Shown one piece after another: positions 1-7,987 of a stretch of 64,000 nt of DNA (positions are counted from its first letter, which is position 1; every line of letters begins with the position of its first letter). Made by a program: the position numbers and the translations under genes. This stretch comes from Vibrio mangrovi (GTDB lineage: Bacteria; Pseudomonadota; Gammaproteobacteria; Enterobacterales; Vibrionaceae): NCBI RefSeq assembly GCF_024346955.1, contig NZ_AP024883.1, positions 1,116,001 to 1,180,000 of the forward strand, in the 5' to 3' direction. Under the pieces are notes generated by a model. It worked only from the letters and a program-made list of their open reading frames with translations. It was not told where the DNA came from and searched no databases.

Positions 1-411
1 AGTTTCTCTGATCCTCTGGGCATTGAAGTTGGTGATTTATCTGATACTCAGAGTGTTGCACAAGATCAGGAAGTGGATTCATCAATATACAGTAATCTGC
101 AATATTACTTTAAAAGTCATTCGGCAGCATTTGCTTACCTGATTTTCATTTTACTCTATACACCTTGTGTGGCAGCCATGGGAGCCTATGTCAGAGAATT
201 TGGTTCTCAGTATGCGCGTTTTATTGTCGTCTGGACTTTCGGTTTAGCTTATTGTTCGGCAACCCTGTTTTATCAGGCCGTTAATATCACAGTGCATCCG
301 TTGCAAAGTATTCTGTGGATCTCCGCAATATTACTCAGTGGATGTGGATTGTATCTTTGGTTGAAACATTGGGGAGATTCCCTGAAAAAACTTGAGACTC
401 AAGTCATATGA
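1..411 (+). CDS. feoB: Ferrous iron transporter FeoB, C-terminal end (partial)
   Basis: The reading frame is open from base 1 and ends in TGA at 409-411, so only about 136 C-terminal residues are present. FeoB is the inner-membrane Fe(II) permease with an N-terminal G domain, which lies outside the window. The visible part has the typical end of the family: the conserved segment FAYLIFILLYTPCVAAMGA, where the Cys-containing YTPC stretch sits in a gate helix, followed by two more hydrophobic helices and a short basic cytoplasmic tail. The stop overlaps the start of feoC by ATGA, as in feoABC operons. The GTG at 73 is internal and not the real start. Confidence 0.93.
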   Translation, partial: SFSDPLGIEVGDLSDTQSVAQDQEVDSSIYSNLQYYFKSHSAAFAYLIFILLYTPCVAAMGAYVREFGSQYARFIVVWTFGLAYCSATLFYQAVNITVHPLQSILWISAILLSGCGLYLWLKHWGDSLKKLETQVI

Positions 412-638
412 TTCTGAATGAACTGAAAAGTTATCTGGAACAGCATGGAACGACCAGCGGTGTGGAACTGGCACGCCGCTTCCGTATGAGTGAAGATGGT
501 GTCGACGCAATGTTGGGAGTATGGGTGAAAAAAGGCATAATTTCCCGCTTCGTCGATACGCGTCCCGGTGGCGAGGTGCGTCGGATTCGTTATGCGGTCA
601 ATCATCCTCAGACACTTTCGCTGACCGCAATTCTGTGA
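408..638 (+). CDS. feoC: FeoC-like small winged-helix protein
   Basis: This 76-residue protein overlaps the feoB stop by four bases and belongs to the same operon. FeoC is a small cytoplasmic winged-helix protein that binds FeoB in Vibrio and Klebsiella and affects its assembly or stability. The N-terminal half reads as a helix-turn-helix (LKSYLEQHGTTSGVELARRF) and the second half as the wing. No cysteine is present, so it cannot carry the Fe-S cluster proposed for the enterobacterial protein; this matches what is known for the Vibrio branch. It ends one base before the end of the convergent HIT gene. Confidence 0.88.
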   Translation: MILNELKSYLEQHGTTSGVELARRFRMSEDGVDAMLGVWVKKGIISRFVDTRPGGEVRRIRYAVNHPQTLSLTAIL

Positions 639-639
639 A

Positions 640-1068
640 TTAAGCTGGTGTAAAGATCTCTGCTTCAGATAGTGCAGTTATCAGCGACTGTGCTATACGT
701 TGTTGTTCCGCATCGTTGCGGTGGACTCCGGAAGTATTTCCCCAGACAGGGCCGGGCCACGCTTCGTCATGGGTAAATCTGGCGATATGATGGTAGTGAA
801 GCTGAGGGACCATGTTCCCCAGAGCGCCCAGATTGATTTTGTCTGGTTGATACTGAGATTCTAATACCTGACAGACCCATTGAGATTCAATCAGAAACTG
901 TTGTTGGTCCACCATCGGTAAATGGTGGAACTCTGTGATCCCGGAACGTTTTGGGACCAGAATAATCCACGGAACAGCCTGATCCCGATGCAGTAATACC
1001 AGAGAAAGCGGGAAGTTACCTAACAGGGTTGTATCTTGTTGTAACTGAGGATGAAGTTCGAAATCCAT
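640..1068 (-). CDS. HIT-family nucleotide hydrolase/transferase-like protein
   Basis: This is a protein of about 142 residues of the histidine triad superfamily, whose members hydrolyse or transfer nucleoside phosphates. The signature is near residue 95 as QLHYHHIARF, a variant of HxHxH with Gln in place of the first His. An upstream core strand pair (PLSLVLLHRDQAVPWIILVPKR) is typical of the branch of short proteobacterial HIT proteins. I start at the ATG at 1068 because AGGAT lies just before it; a TTG seven codons upstream at 1089 is possible but less likely. The gene is convergent with feoC, with one base between the ends. The substrate is unknown. Confidence 0.85.
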   Translation of the reverse strand: MDFELHPQLQQDTTLLGNFPLSLVLLHRDQAVPWIILVPKRSGITEFHHLPMVDQQQFLIESQWVCQVLESQYQPDKINLGALGNMVPQLHYHHIARFTHDEAWPGPVWGNTSGVHRNDAEQQRIAQSLITALSEAEIFTPA

Positions 1069-1144
1069 AATCCTGATGCCTGAAATCAATAAAACAGAAA
1101 TGAGAATATCACATCTCCGGTAGAGTCCGGAGTGTCATTCTCTG

Positions 1145-2800
1145 TTAAACCGAGAAGCGCTGTACACTACCCAATAGATTCTGAGCAATATCCCGCAGAC
1201 TATGTGCAGCATCGGATACTTCCGTAATTGCCTGACTATTCGCCCGGTTAATTTGGACAGTTTCTTCAACACTCTGGGAAACTTCATCACTTGATTTTGT
1301 CTGCTCGTTTAAAATTTGAGTAATCTCATCCAGTGCGTTCAGGACTCTTTGTGTTCCGGATTCGATATCCTTCATCATTTGATCTGTGGAATCAACGGCG
1401 TTGATCACCGGCTGCATCTGCGACATACATCCTTCCATTTCATTGATCACCTGGTGTGTGTCTTTCTGGATAGAAGTTATGGTTTCTGCAATTTCAACCG
1501 TTGAGCTACCGGTTTTTTCTGCCAGCGTTCTGACTTCATCTGCGACAACGGCAAATCCCCGTCCGCTTTCACCGGCTCTGGCAGCTTCAATTGCAGCATT
1601 CAGCGCCAGTAAGTTGGTTTGATCTGCAATCTCGCGAATTACCGCAATCACATGATGGATTTGATTGGATTGTTCACCAAGCCGCTGAATCGACTGAGTC
1701 GTACTTTGCAGAGAACCGGCAATGATGTCTATGTCGCGGATCGTTTCTTTCATGCTCCCTGCACCATGGACAGCCGATGTTCTGGCTTCATCAGATAAGC
1801 CCATGGCCTGAGTTGCATTTTCGGTAACCTGATTAATGCCATAGGTCAGTTCTTCTATTGCAGAAGCGATCGTTGCCGAAGCATCATTCTGTTGGTTCAT
1901 ACTGATGGCTGCCTGATGAGATGCTGCCGCCAACTGTTGTGATTCGCTGGCGAGCATGTCGCCTGCCTGATGAATCTGTGTAATGATTTTAGACAGGGAA
2001 GATTGCATGTCATACATCTGCGCCAGCAGACTATCATTATCGCCGGATCTGAGTTGTATCTTTGTTGTCAGGTTTCCGGCAGCAATCGTCTTCGCTATTT
2101 TAGTGGCATAAGCCGGATCTCCTCCGAGCTGACGCATAATATTTCGATTAATCCAGACAGAGAGGGCAATAATAATCAGCACACCGGAGCAGCTAATCAA
2201 CAGAGAATAAAATGTCGCCTGTTGTGTGTTTGTATCCATGTTCGCCAGTTGTTGTTCTATATGATGGCTGAAATGTGTTTCTAACTCATGTACCAGTTCA
2301 TTCATTGCTGTTAAAGCGGGCCGATCAATACCTTTAACCATGGCATCAATTTTTTTCCCTGCATTCGGATCATCAATCTGATATTTATCGAGTGCCTGCA
2401 TATATTGATCACTGAGGGTTCGATGCCGTTGGATCAGTGTTTGTATCTGCTGGGTTGATAATTGTTTCTTTTGCATCTGTTGGCGGGTTTTATCCAGAAA
2501 CTGGACGACTTCCTGACGATGCTGTCTGAATTCGCCGGAATAAGTTGCCAGAGTCTCTTTTGTATTACCCCGAATTAGAGCGTCTTTAAAGGCTTTTACT
2601 TGTAGTAATAAACTGATTTTTGCCTGTTCGACAGCCATGAGTCCATTACTTTCTGATTCGATAGTATAGATGCTCTTATATGTATCACTGCCCATTTTAT
2701 GAAGGCTTAAAGTTCCACTCAGGCCGATCAGGGCAATACCCAGAATACTTAGGATGGCAAAGAGCCATAGTCTGGCTGAGGTTGTTAACTGACTTAGCAT
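1145..2800 (-). CDS. Methyl-accepting chemotaxis protein
   Basis: This is a 551-residue transmembrane chemoreceptor. TM1 is about residues 9-32; a helical periplasmic domain (about 33-194) resembles the four-helix bundle ligand domain; TM2 is about 195-217; a HAMP domain follows; the cytoplasmic signalling domain includes the hairpin tip EIADQTNLLALNAAIEAARAG at about 391-411, where CheA and CheW dock. The protein ends in QRFSV, without the NWETF-type CheR/CheB tether. The ATG at 2800 follows GGGAGA at good spacing; a GTG six codons upstream is rejected for that reason. It is monocistronic and not linked to the che genes further down. The ligand cannot be read from sequence. Confidence 0.95.
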   Translation of the reverse strand: MLSQLTTSARLWLFAILSILGIALIGLSGTLSLHKMGSDTYKSIYTIESESNGLMAVEQAKISLLLQVKAFKDALIRGNTKETLATYSGEFRQHRQEVVQFLDKTRQQMQKKQLSTQQIQTLIQRHRTLSDQYMQALDKYQIDDPNAGKKIDAMVKGIDRPALTAMNELVHELETHFSHHIEQQLANMDTNTQQATFYSLLISCSGVLIIIALSVWINRNIMRQLGGDPAYATKIAKTIAAGNLTTKIQLRSGDNDSLLAQMYDMQSSLSKIITQIHQAGDMLASESQQLAAASHQAAISMNQQNDASATIASAIEELTYGINQVTENATQAMGLSDEARTSAVHGAGSMKETIRDIDIIAGSLQSTTQSIQRLGEQSNQIHHVIAVIREIADQTNLLALNAAIEAARAGESGRGFAVVADEVRTLAEKTGSSTVEIAETITSIQKDTHQVINEMEGCMSQMQPVINAVDSTDQMMKDIESGTQRVLNALDEITQILNEQTKSSDEVSQSVEETVQINRANSQAITEVSDAAHSLRDIAQNLLGSVQRFSV

Positions 2801-3295
2801 ATATATTCTCCCTGTCACTGATATGAATACGCAGGTGATTATCTTTGTTTTCTGTATATTGATCGTTTTTGGTGCGTTCAGGAATGTTTATCGAGTAAGA
2901 ATTATTTTTTATCTCAATAACGGTGTTGGGAGAGTATCAAAACAATGCTGTTTATCCACGTATAATTTAAACAGAAAATTACGGTTTTGTTAACGGGAGC
3001 AAATATTAGCAACATTAGAGATTGTTTATATTTGAAGTGAATATGAATTAGTGTTGGAAGAGGTTGTGAGTAATAGCTTACTCACAACATATATTGGTAT
3101 TGAATATACTTTAGCTTCAGGTTTGGTTCCCGAAAGATATGATAGAAAATGAGTGAATTTTGAAGAGACTATATTAGCTGATAATAGAATTTAGGTTATC
3201 TATTATGGAACTTTCTTATATAGAAGAATGCTAATATAAATAGTCACTGGATAAAGAATCACTTTATTTTCTATCAGTCGTCATGATTAATATGC
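2801..3295. other. AT-rich intergenic region between the chemoreceptor and padC
   Basis: These 495 bases hold no credible gene. They should contain the promoter of the leftward chemoreceptor gene and the 3' end of padC. I found no good sigma-28 promoter by eye. The only clear structure is the perfect palindrome at 3063-3088, listed separately. Confidence 0.6.
3063..3088. repeat. Perfect 11-bp inverted repeat with 4-base loop
   Basis: GTTGTGAGTAA (3063-3073) is followed by TAGC and its exact complement TTACTCACAAC (3078-3088). Neither strand has a U-run after it, so it is not a standard terminator. It lies 208 bases past the padC stop and about 260 bases before the chemoreceptor start. It could be an RNA hairpin or a dimer-binding operator. 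Confidence 0.6.
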
Positions 3296-3805
3296 TTAAG
3301 CCATTACAGGGAAAGACTCAGGGAGTTCTGATGGTGCACAAGCGATAATATCATTTCTGTTGGCACCACAGTCTTCAATGAAGGTCACTTTGGCAAACTC
3401 ATCAATGACTTCTTTTGGATAAGTTGGACCTGCATCGCGGTACTGACGCATTAAATCAAGGTGCTCGTTCTGATAGCAAACGGTTTTTTTCGGATCATTG
3501 AAGACCCAACGAGGGAAGAAGATAACGCCGTGAACTTCTTCTCTGTCCAGATTAATTGTCAGACTTACCGTTGTTCCGGTTGGTTCATCCCAGGAAATCT
3601 TGTAAACATTATTACCAACAGAATGGATGTGTGCTTCCTGATCGGTAACCCAGCGACCGCCAACAATACCGCTATGAATACGATAATCAAAGACGTTTTC
3701 TGATTTTACATAGATTTCATATTGCCAGCCGTTGTCGTATGTATAAACCAAGTGTTTTCCGATCAGTCTGTTTAATTCTGCTCTCTGTTGTTCTGGATTA
3801 TTCAT
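3296..3805 (-). CDS. padC: Phenolic acid decarboxylase
   Basis: This 169-residue cytosolic enzyme decarboxylates ferulic, p-coumaric and caffeic acids to vinyl phenols without cofactor, detoxifying plant hydroxycinnamates. Family landmarks are present: KHLVYTYDNGW with the substrate-binding tyrosines Y21 and Y23, YRIHSG, GRWV with R51, SWDEPTG with E74, and the late VCYQN and CGAN segments. R51 and E74 match the catalytic pair of the Bacillus enzyme by position. The start ATG at 3805 follows AAGGA by seven bases; an upstream in-frame extension is rejected because homologues begin here. It is divergent from a LysR gene, the usual arrangement for an inducible pad gene. Confidence 0.95.
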   Translation of the reverse strand: MNNPEQQRAELNRLIGKHLVYTYDNGWQYEIYVKSENVFDYRIHSGIVGGRWVTDQEAHIHSVGNNVYKISWDEPTGTTVSLTINLDREEVHGVIFFPRWVFNDPKKTVCYQNEHLDLMRQYRDAGPTYPKEVIDEFAKVTFIEDCGANRNDIIACAPSELPESFPVMA

Positions 3806-3923
3806 ATTGTTTTCCTTACTTCGTATTCGTATAGAAAGATGATGCAGAGAATATATCATTTGATTTTTAAATTGATAAACGCTATTTTTGCGGTAAAACA
3901 ATCTAAAAATCAGATGGATTCAT
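3806..3923. promoter_or_regulatory. padC / lysR divergent control region
   Basis: This 118-base AT-rich spacer separates padC from its divergent LysR gene. It contains an imperfect inverted repeat, ATTGATAAACGC at 3871-3882 against TGCGGTAAAACAAT at 3889-3902, a plausible LysR-type operator. The placement is inference from gene arrangement; no promoter boxes are certain. Confidence 0.45.
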
Positions 3924-4808
3924 ATGCATCGTTCCACACTTGAACAATGGTTTGTGCTGCAAACCGTAGTTGATATCGGCGGTTTTACTGCGGCGGCCAG
4001 ACAATTAAACCGCAGCCAGTCATCCGTGAGTTATGCCATTAAAAACTTGCAGGAGCAGTTAGGCGCCAGTTTATTGGTTGTCGAAGGGAAGAAGGTCGCA
4101 TTGACCCCGATTGGTGTGGCACTGTTGGAAGATGTCCGGCCTTTGCTCAGAGAATTTACCAATATAGAGAGCAGGGCGAAATTTCTGACAGCCGGTGCTG
4201 CGGCCCGGATCCGGCTTACGGTTGACTGTATTTATCCGAAACCGCTGTTGTTTTCTGCCCTGAAGATATTTCAGCAAAACTTTCCTCACACTCAGGTTGA
4301 GCTGGAAGAAGTGATACGTTTTACGCCGTCATTCAACTTTTCAGTGGGGGATTTGGCGATTGGGTTACCTTTTTATGGTGAGCTGATGGGGCAAAAATTA
4401 CTGGATGTTGAGCTTGTGGGTGTTGCTCATCCGAATCATCCGCTGCACCACATGAAGAATTCTGCATTAACCATGACCGATCTACATCATCATACCCAGG
4501 TTTATATGGATAACCGATACGAATACTCACCGGAAATGATTGAGAAGCCAAGTCAGCGCTGGACTGTAAATACGATTGAGAGTGCAATAGAAGCGGTACG
4601 CAGTCAGTTGTGTTTTGGCTGGCTTCCCAAGCATATGATTCAGACTTTGCTTGAGCAGAATGAGTTGAAATTGCTTCCGTTGGCAACCGGGTTGATGAGA
4701 AAGATTCCGCTCTATCTCACTTATACCGATTATGATCATCTGAGCCCGACATCACAGGCACTAGTACAGATCATTCAGGAAACAAACTTATCATCAGCAG
4801 ATGGATGA
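3924..4808 (+). CDS. LysR-type transcriptional regulator, probable regulator of padC
   Basis: This is a 294-residue LysR-family protein. Residues 1-62 form the winged helix-turn-helix (FTAAARQLNRSQSSVSYAIKNLQEQLG); the remainder is the periplasmic-binding-protein-like effector domain. It is divergent from padC across 118 bases, so it most likely responds to phenolic acids; this is inferred from position. The ATG at 3924 is the only start giving a normal LysR N-terminus; its Shine-Dalgarno is weak. Confidence 0.9.
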   Translation: MHRSTLEQWFVLQTVVDIGGFTAAARQLNRSQSSVSYAIKNLQEQLGASLLVVEGKKVALTPIGVALLEDVRPLLREFTNIESRAKFLTAGAAARIRLTVDCIYPKPLLFSALKIFQQNFPHTQVELEEVIRFTPSFNFSVGDLAIGLPFYGELMGQKLLDVELVGVAHPNHPLHHMKNSALTMTDLHHHTQVYMDNRYEYSPEMIEKPSQRWTVNTIESAIEAVRSQLCFGWLPKHMIQTLLEQNELKLLPLATGLMRKIPLYLTYTDYDHLSPTSQALVQIIQETNLSSADG

Positions 4809-4949
4809 GTTGGGAAGAATGTTCCAATTCTTTGATTTAGGACAGCATTCTTGTTCGAATTTTTTGATGAAGATGATAAAAACTACATCTATGTTTTTCC
4901 AATTGTTATCGATATACTCGATGTGAAACCGATTGATTAGGAGTGATTG

Positions 4950-5369
4950 ATGAGTGAGTTGATCAGTAAAATTGAAGCAGGGTTGAATCATCCGGATGCC
5001 GCGAAGTTGGTTCTCAGGGTGAGTTTTAGCCTGATGTTTTTGTTACATGGTATTCATAAAATATTTGCAGGAACCGGGTTTATTCAGGGATTGTTTATTG
5101 ATTTAGGTTTACCGGCTTTTCTTGCTTATGCTGCTTACCTGGGGGAAGTTGTCGCGCCGATCATGATTATTCTAGGCCTGTTCACCCGTTTTGCTGCGAC
5201 AGCAATGATAGGGACTTCGCTTGTCGTGATCGGACTGGTACACCGGGATGACTTTTTCTCGCTGAATCAGTTTGGAGCCTGGGAAGTTGAGGATATCGGT
5301 ACTTATTTATTTGCGTCAATCACGATTCTGCTTCTGGGATCGGGCAAGTATGCAGTGCGTCCGGATTAA
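4950..5369 (+). CDS. DoxX family membrane protein
   Basis: A 139-residue inner-membrane protein with four hydrophobic segments (about residues 22-42, 55-75, 78-96 and 115-133). The LLHGIHKIFAG motif after TM1 and the YLGEVVAPIMIILG segment are typical of the DoxX/DoxD superfamily, linked in various bacteria with quinone or sulfur redox and oxidative stress. No precise role can be assigned. The ATG at 4950 follows AGGAGTG by four bases; the TTG just before it is rejected. It ends at a strong bidirectional terminator shared with argS. Confidence 0.85.
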   Translation: MSELISKIEAGLNHPDAAKLVLRVSFSLMFLLHGIHKIFAGTGFIQGLFIDLGLPAFLAYAAYLGEVVAPIMIILGLFTRFAATAMIGTSLVVIGLVHRDDFFSLNQFGAWEVEDIGTYLFASITILLLGSGKYAVRPD

Positions 5370-5394
5370 AACCCGACTGAAGAATACCGTATAA

Positions 5395-5429
5395 CAAAGA
5401 ACCCGGCATACTGCCGGGTTCTTTGTTTT
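5395..5429. terminator. Bidirectional terminator between doxX-like gene and argS
   Basis: A perfect 14-bp stem (5395-5408 paired with 5412-5425, loop TAC) is followed by TTTT on the plus strand. It lies between two convergent genes. Confidence 0.88.
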
Positions 5430-5443
5430 GTCACAGGGGAATT

Positions 5444-7177
5444 CTACATTCGCTCAAGTGTCTGAATACCCAGAAGATTCAGTCCTTGCTGAATAGTTTT
5501 CGCTGTCAGTGCCGCAAGTTTCAGACGACTGTCACGGGTTGTTTCACTTTCTGCTGACAGAATCGGGCAGGCTTCATAGAAGCTGGAGAACTGTCCTGCC
5601 AGTTCAAACAGATAAGCACACATCAGGTGTGGTTGGCCTTCACGGGCAACTGACTGTACTGTTTCTTCAAACTGTAACAGTTTGGTGATAATCGCTTTTT
5701 CTTTACTGTCGGTAATCTGAATCTCTCCGTTGAGATGATCCATGGTCATTCCTGCTTTGGAAAAAATAGATGCAACCCGGGTGTAGGCATACTGCATGTA
5801 AGGCGCGGTATTTCCTTCAAAAGCCAGCATATTGTCCCAGTCGAACACATAGTCGGTTGTCCGGTGTTTTGACAGGTCTGCATATTTTACCGCAGCCATT
5901 GCTACAGTTTTGGCGATTGATGTTTTTTCTTCCTGCGCCAGTTCCGGATTCTTACTTTCGATAAGCCGGGTTGCCCGTTCTTCTGCTTCATCCAGCAGAT
6001 CGGCCAGACGGACTGTTCCACCGGCCCGGGTTTTGAACGGACGTCCATCTTTCCCTAACATCATGCCAAAAGCGTGGTGCTCCAGTGATACTTCTTCCGG
6101 GATATAACCGGCTTTCCGCACGATAGTCCAGGCTTGCTGCAAATGTTGATGCTGACGCGAGTCAATAAAATACAGAACTCGATCGGCCCCCAATTGTTCG
6201 TAGCGGTATTTGGCACAGGCAATATCAGTAGTTGTATAGAGGTAACCACCATCACGCTTCTGAATAATTACCCCCATGGGTTCACCATCTTTATTTTTGA
6301 ACTCATCAAGAAATACCACCTGGGCGCCATCATCTTCCTGAGCTAAGCCTCTGGCTTTCAGATCGGCAACGATTTCCGGCAGCATAGCGTTATACATGCT
6401 TTCTCCCATGACATTATCACGGGTTAAGGAAACATTCAGACGGTCATAGTTGAACTGGTTCTGAGTCATGGTGATATCGACCAGTTTTTTCCACATTTGT
6501 GTGCAGAATGCATCACCACTTTGCAGTTTTACCACATAGTTTCTGGCTTTCTCTGCAAACGCTTCATCTTCGTCATAGCGTTTTTTGGATTCGCGATAGA
6601 AAGCTTCCAGATCTGCGAGTTCCATCGACTCGGCATTTTCACTTTGCTGAATACGTTCCAGGTTGGCGATCAACATACCAAACTGAGTTCCCCAGTCACC
6701 GATATGGTTTGCCCGGATGACTTTATGTCCCAGAAACTCAAGGGTGCGGACCACTGCATCACCGATGATCGTTGAACGCAGATGGCCGACGTGCATTTCC
6801 TTAGCAACATTGGGTGCGGAATAGTCAGCGACAATTGTCTGAGGCGCTTCCTGAGCGACACCAAGCCGGGAATCGGCGAGTGCTTTTTCTGCCTGTTGTG
6901 CCAGGAATGCTTCGTCGAGGAAAATATTGATGAATCCCGGACCTGCGATTTCTGTCTTGCTGGCAATTCCGTCCAGATCAAGTACATCCAGTACTTTTTG
7001 AGCAAACTCGCGTGGATTCGTGCCGAGTTTTTTGGCAACACCCATGATGCCATTGGCCTGATAATCGCCAAACTGTGGTTTGGCTGACTGGCGGACGGCT
7101 GCTGGGCTACCGGCAGGCGCACCGGCTGCTTCAAGTGCTTGAGATACTTTATCGTTTATCAGTGCTTGGATATTCAC
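5444..7177 (-). CDS. argS: Arginine-tRNA ligase
   Basis: This class I aminoacyl-tRNA synthetase charges tRNA-Arg with arginine using ATP. At 577 residues it matches the E. coli enzyme. It has the N-terminal additional domain, the HIGH motif as HVGH at about 129-132, the downstream SRQHQHLQQ segment of the Rossmann fold and the helical anticodon-binding C-terminus ending in LGIQTLERM. The start is GTG at 7177, seven bases after AAGGA; homologues begin with the same VNIQALIND sequence, so the TTG five codons upstream is rejected. Monocistronic, with yecM divergent on the other side. Confidence 0.97.
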   Translation of the reverse strand: MNIQALINDKVSQALEAAGAPAGSPAAVRQSAKPQFGDYQANGIMGVAKKLGTNPREFAQKVLDVLDLDGIASKTEIAGPGFINIFLDEAFLAQQAEKALADSRLGVAQEAPQTIVADYSAPNVAKEMHVGHLRSTIIGDAVVRTLEFLGHKVIRANHIGDWGTQFGMLIANLERIQQSENAESMELADLEAFYRESKKRYDEDEAFAEKARNYVVKLQSGDAFCTQMWKKLVDITMTQNQFNYDRLNVSLTRDNVMGESMYNAMLPEIVADLKARGLAQEDDGAQVVFLDEFKNKDGEPMGVIIQKRDGGYLYTTTDIACAKYRYEQLGADRVLYFIDSRQHQHLQQAWTIVRKAGYIPEEVSLEHHAFGMMLGKDGRPFKTRAGGTVRLADLLDEAEERATRLIESKNPELAQEEKTSIAKTVAMAAVKYADLSKHRTTDYVFDWDNMLAFEGNTAPYMQYAYTRVASIFSKAGMTMDHLNGEIQITDSKEKAIITKLLQFEETVQSVAREGQPHLMCAYLFELAGQFSSFYEACPILSAESETTRDSRLKLAALTAKTIQQGLNLLGIQTLERM

Positions 7178-7375
7178 GTACTTATCCTTCAATTCCAGGA
7201 ATTGTCTGCTTGTGCATCATAAAATGGTGATGCACATCTCGATCTTGTTCAAAAATTGGCGCACATAATAGCAACTTTATTATCACTCTTATAGAGAAAA
7301 GCTTCTGAAATTTTCTACTTTCCTCTGGAATCCTGCTAGGATGCCGCTTGTTTCAATGCGGAAGATGGTACTCAA

Positions 7376-7987
7376 ATGCAGTCGTTTTTAACAACCAACC
7401 GGCTTATGCCAGTACAGATGTATGAAGATGTTTCTGTTTTTATCCATAAAATCAGCGAATTATGTGATTTTTTACAGATGGATTTGTCCCCGTTCCATCT
7501 GGATCATATTGCGATGCGTATTAATGACCGGCAATACGCAGAGGCCGCACACCAGCTTTGGTTATCTGAAGGCAAGGAAATATCATCTGCTGAGATTCAT
7601 GGCCGGCCAATTATCGTGATTGAACTGGAAGAGCCGATGACTCTCGGATCATGGACGACCAGACATGTGGAATTGCCTTATCCGGCGAAAGGGAAAATCT
7701 ATTCCCGGCAGGGATGGGAACATGTCGAGTTTGTGGTTCCTTCCGAGGCAACTACGGTCGAAAATTTCTTACAGGATATCTGGCAACGTTTTCCGTCTCT
7801 GGAGGAGATGTGGCCAATGCTGGAACAACAAGGGATTCAGGTAAAATGTTCCTCTCCGCAAGGAGAAGGTGAGCGTCTGGCAAACCCGACGATTGCTTTT
7901 CGCCGGGAAAATATCTGTTTCAAATTGCATCCATATTCACTGGCTCAGGTCATTGCTTCTGAGAAAAAAGCAGGTACGGACAATTAA
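7376..7987 (+). CDS. yecM: YecM-like VOC-superfamily protein
   Basis: This 203-residue protein matches the YecM family, which has the vicinal oxygen chelate (glyoxalase-like) fold with a putative metal site. Recognisable segments are LDHIAMR near residue 42, GRPIIVIEL, HVELPYP, GWEHVEFV and SSPQGEGERLANPT. His and Glu residues in these segments are the likely metal ligands. No enzyme activity is known for the family. The gene sits beside argS, as in E. coli, here divergent. Its stop overlaps the end of the convergent peptidase gene by four bases. Confidence 0.88.
   Translation: MQSFLTTNRLMPVQMYEDVSVFIHKISELCDFLQMDLSPFHLDHIAMRINDRQYAEAAHQLWLSEGKEISSAEIHGRPIIVIELEEPMTLGSWTTRHVELPYPAKGKIYSRQGWEHVEFVVPSEATTVENFLQDIWQRFPSLEEMWPMLEQQGIQVKCSSPQGEGERLANPTIAFRRENICFKLHPYSLAQVIASEKKAGTDN

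Noticed and set aside
6670..7134. 154-residue frame within argS
   Set aside because: Alternative frame of argS; argS itself is intact and conserved.
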